A stretch of DNA of 14,789 nt, from positions 1 to 14,789 of the forward strand of contig MEFT01000011.1 of NCBI GenBank assembly GCA_001725215.1. Reading direction: 5' to 3'. Within the stretch, counting starts at the first letter, position 1. Each line of letters begins with the position of its first letter. A program made the translations under genes and the position numbers. Shown piece after piece: positions 13,087-14,789 of this stretch. Source of the stretch: Clostridium sp. SCN 57-10. Its GTDB lineage: Bacteria; Bacillota; Clostridia; Oscillospirales; Butyricicoccaceae. The notes beneath the pieces are model-generated. The model saw nothing but the letters and a program-made list of their open reading frames with translations. It was not told the DNA's origin and did no database searches.

Positions 13087-14415
13087 ATGAGAAAACGTAT
13101 TCTTTGTTTTCTGCTCGCGCTCTGCTGCCTGCCGCTGCATGCTTTCGCCCTTGATCCCGCTCTGCCCGCCGCGCTGCCGAGCGACATTCCGGACAACGCT
13201 TGGTATTATCGTGACGTTGCGGATCTGTTCGAGCTCGGCATTGCGCGCGCACGCGACGACGGCATGTTTGCGCCGCTGAGCGACATTACGCGCGCCGAGT
13301 TTGTGGCCATGCTCGCCGCGATGTCGGGCGAGAGCATGACCCCGTTTTCCGTCGGCAGCTCATTTGCCGATGTGCCGCAGGACTCGTGGTATACCGCCGC
13401 CATCAACTGGGCGTATGTCGGATGCATTGTCAACGGTAAAAGCAGTGATACCTTTGCGCCCGACGCGCCCATTACGCGCGAGGAGCTATCCGCCTCTCTG
13501 CTGCGCTATTTTACCCATATGAAGATCAAGCCCGAGCTGCGCCGCCTGCCCCGCGTGTTTACTGACGCTGCGCGCATCAGCCCGTTTGCGCGCGACGCGG
13601 TGCGCGCCGTCAGCCGCGCAGACATTGTTTCCGGCTATCCGAACGGATCGTTCGCCCCGCACAAAACGGCGAGCCGCGCCGAGGCGTGCCGCATGGTGCG
13701 CGCCGTATACGATATGCAGAAAGGCGTGCTATCCGGCATGACTGACGTGCTCGTGCTGCTTTATCACAACTTTGAGGAGACCGAGATTCCGCCGAACCTC
13801 AGCCCTAAATATTCGACTACCGAGGCAAAGTTCCGCGCCGACCTTGACGCGCTGCTCGCCATGGGGCTGCAGCCTATCAGCCTTGCACAATACTATCGCG
13901 GCGACTATGATAAGACGGTGGACAGCTTTATTCTCAACTTCGACGACGGCTACCGCTCCAACTATGAGATCGCCTGGCCGATTTTAAAAGAATATGGCAT
14001 CCACGCCGACATCTTCATGACGACGGAGAAGTTTTACTGCGATAACCGCTTCGATCCCGCTATGGCGCGTGAGATGGAGGCGAGCGGCATCGTCACCGTT
14101 TATTCCCACTCGGTCAAGCACGAAGATATGTCCAAGCTCGACCACGATACGCTTGTTCGCCGCCTCATGGCTTCACAGCATGCCATCACAAGAGAGTTCC
14201 CCGCGCCGCGCGATTTTTTCTTCGCCTACCCCCACGGCCTGTACAACGAAGAAACAGCGCACACGCTTTACCGCGAGGTCGGCGTACAGCTTCAGCTTGT
14301 GCTCAACAACCTGCCCGACGAGCTGCACGGCAAGCTCGGTCTTGTTCCTCGCCGAAATGTTGCGTTTGACACCGATGTTGCCGCCCTTGCGCGGGAATAT
14401 TTCCGTCTTCCCTAG
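13087..14415 (+). CDS. S-layer-anchored polysaccharide deacetylase (3 SLH + NodB domain)
   Basis: 442 residues. The signal peptide (MRKR, a hydrophobic core, cleavage probably after AFA at 21) sends it outside. Three SLH domains follow at about 33-80, 92-143 and 157-207 (WYYRDVADLFELGI, WYTAAINWAYVGCIVNG, ARDAVRAVSRADIVSGYPNGSFAP). They are expected to bind pyruvylated wall polymer. The C-terminal NodB-type carbohydrate esterase (CE4) domain spans ~220-442. NFDDGY gives Asp286/Asp287 and HSVKH gives metal ligands His341 and His345. FAYPHGLYN (379-387) is the third motif. It probably removes acetyl groups from peptidoglycan or another wall glycan, e.g. against lysozyme. GAGGAGGT overlaps the mscS stop, 4-5 nt before the ATG. 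All key residues appear intact. Confidence 0.92.
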   Translation: MRKRILCFLLALCCLPLHAFALDPALPAALPSDIPDNAWYYRDVADLFELGIARARDDGMFAPLSDITRAEFVAMLAAMSGESMTPFSVGSSFADVPQDSWYTAAINWAYVGCIVNGKSSDTFAPDAPITREELSASLLRYFTHMKIKPELRRLPRVFTDAARISPFARDAVRAVSRADIVSGYPNGSFAPHKTASRAEACRMVRAVYDMQKGVLSGMTDVLVLLYHNFEETEIPPNLSPKYSTTEAKFRADLDALLAMGLQPISLAQYYRGDYDKTVDSFILNFDDGYRSNYEIAWPILKEYGIHADIFMTTEKFYCDNRFDPAMAREMEASGIVTVYSHSVKHEDMSKLDHDTLVRRLMASQHAITREFPAPRDFFFAYPHGLYNEETAHTLYREVGVQLQLVLNNLPDELHGKLGLVPRRNVAFDTDVAALAREYFRLP

Positions 14416-14416
14416 T

Positions 14417-14433
14417 CGCGTGCCCTGCACGCG
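14417..14433 (+). other. Short intergenic hairpin between deacetylase and PQ-loop genes
   Basis: A 7-bp perfect stem (CGCGTGC/GCACGCG) with a CCT loop directly after the deacetylase stop. No T run follows, so it is more likely an attenuating or mRNA-protecting hairpin than a full terminator. Confidence 0.45.
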
Positions 14434-14463
14434 CCACATATTTAACTGGAGGTCTGCATTCAC

Positions 14464-14754
14464 ATGGAACAGCTTTTGGAAACCCTGATGGTGGTCAGCT
14501 TTGGTCTTTCGTGGCCTAACTCTATCCTGAAATCTTACCGCGCCCGCACCGCAAAAGGCAAAAGCCTGATGTTTCTCAGCCTCATTCTGTTTGGCTATGT
14601 GTGCGGCATCACCGCAAAGCTGCTTTCGGGCAACATGAGCTATGTATTTTTCTTCTATGTGCTCAATGCCCTGATGCTCTGCATCGAAATCGGGCTTTAC
14701 TTCCGCAACCGCGCGTTCGACCGCGCGGCGGCGCAAGATCTCTCGCACCGCTAG
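14464..14754 (+). CDS. Small PQ-loop / SemiSWEET-like membrane protein
   Basis: 96 residues with three predicted membrane helices (about 5-20, 34-54, 58-80). The motif SWPNSILKSYRARTAKGKSL resembles the single PQ-loop repeat of bacterial SemiSWEET-type proteins, with a Pro in helix 1 and a basic loop. SemiSWEETs form dimers that move sugars, but this short Firmicutes subfamily is uncharacterised and the substrate is unknown. GGAGG lies 11 nt before the ATG, a little far. The 48-nt gap after the deacetylase contains a small hairpin, so it may be the third gene of that operon or partly uncoupled. Confidence 0.75.
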   Translation: MEQLLETLMVVSFGLSWPNSILKSYRARTAKGKSLMFLSLILFGYVCGITAKLLSGNMSYVFFFYVLNALMLCIEIGLYFRNRAFDRAAAQDLSHR

Positions 14755-14789
14755 GCTGCAGAATAACAAAACCAAGGGCGCTGCCGAGC
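14755..14789 (+). other. Window end after PQ-loop gene, possible start of a terminator
   Basis: An A-rich stretch followed by GGGCGCTGCCGAGC at the right edge could be the left arm of a terminator hairpin whose other arm lies outside the window. Cannot be confirmed. Confidence 0.25.

Noticed and set aside
1..14789. Mobile elements, CRISPR, tRNA or rRNA
   Set aside because: No transposase or integrase motifs, no regularly spaced direct repeats and no cloverleaf or rRNA sequence were found on either strand by eye.

Overview
This window comes from a Gram-positive, strictly anaerobic, fermentative bacterium with fairly high GC, most likely a member of the Clostridia. The evidence is the pair of [FeFe]-hydrogenase-type proteins (one of group B type, one of sensory group C type), the PadR/DUF1700/DUF4097 trio typical of Firmicutes, S-layer-homology anchoring, strong AGGAGG ribosome sites and sigma-A-like promoters. 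I cannot name the genus. The genes look like ordinary chromosome. I see no insertion sequence, phage gene, CRISPR array, tRNA or rRNA.

Layout. Bases 1-89 are the tail of a YebC/PmpR-type gene on the + strand, ending at a bidirectional terminator. From there to about 12.1 kb everything is on the minus strand. In transcription order from the right, these are: an ABC half-transporter (10337-12070); a four-gene hydrogen operon (5587-10130) with its own promoter; pyruvate kinase (4011-5438) with a hairpin-rich leader; a padR-DUF1700-DUF4097 operon (2216-3887) with a clear autoregulatory-looking operator; and a beta-lactamase-fold hydrolase followed by a nitroreductase (167-2152). From 12.19 kb the + strand carries an MscS channel, an SLH/polysaccharide-deacetylase surface protein and a small PQ-loop membrane protein.

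The most interesting part is the hydrogen operon. It holds a multi-cluster group B [FeFe]-hydrogenase, a 79-residue [2Fe-2S] thioredoxin-fold ferredoxin, and a group C sensory-type hydrogenase with an extra Fe-S motif and a PAS domain. Last comes a SpoIIE-type PP2C phosphatase with a conserved but unassigned C-terminal domain. The genes touch or overlap, so they are almost certainly co-transcribed. The simplest reading is a circuit in which a degenerate H-cluster protein senses H2 or redox state and passes the signal by protein dephosphorylation, made together with the hydrogenase it may control. No partner kinase, anti-sigma factor or phosphorylated target is visible here. Similar clusters are known in clostridia, so the layout is not new, but its signalling output is poorly understood.

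Other regulatory signals worth attention are a perfect inverted repeat inside the padR promoter, a shorter inverted repeat over the -10 region of the hydrogen operon, the structured pyk leader, and an inverted repeat that could hide the hydrolase ribosome site in read-through transcripts.
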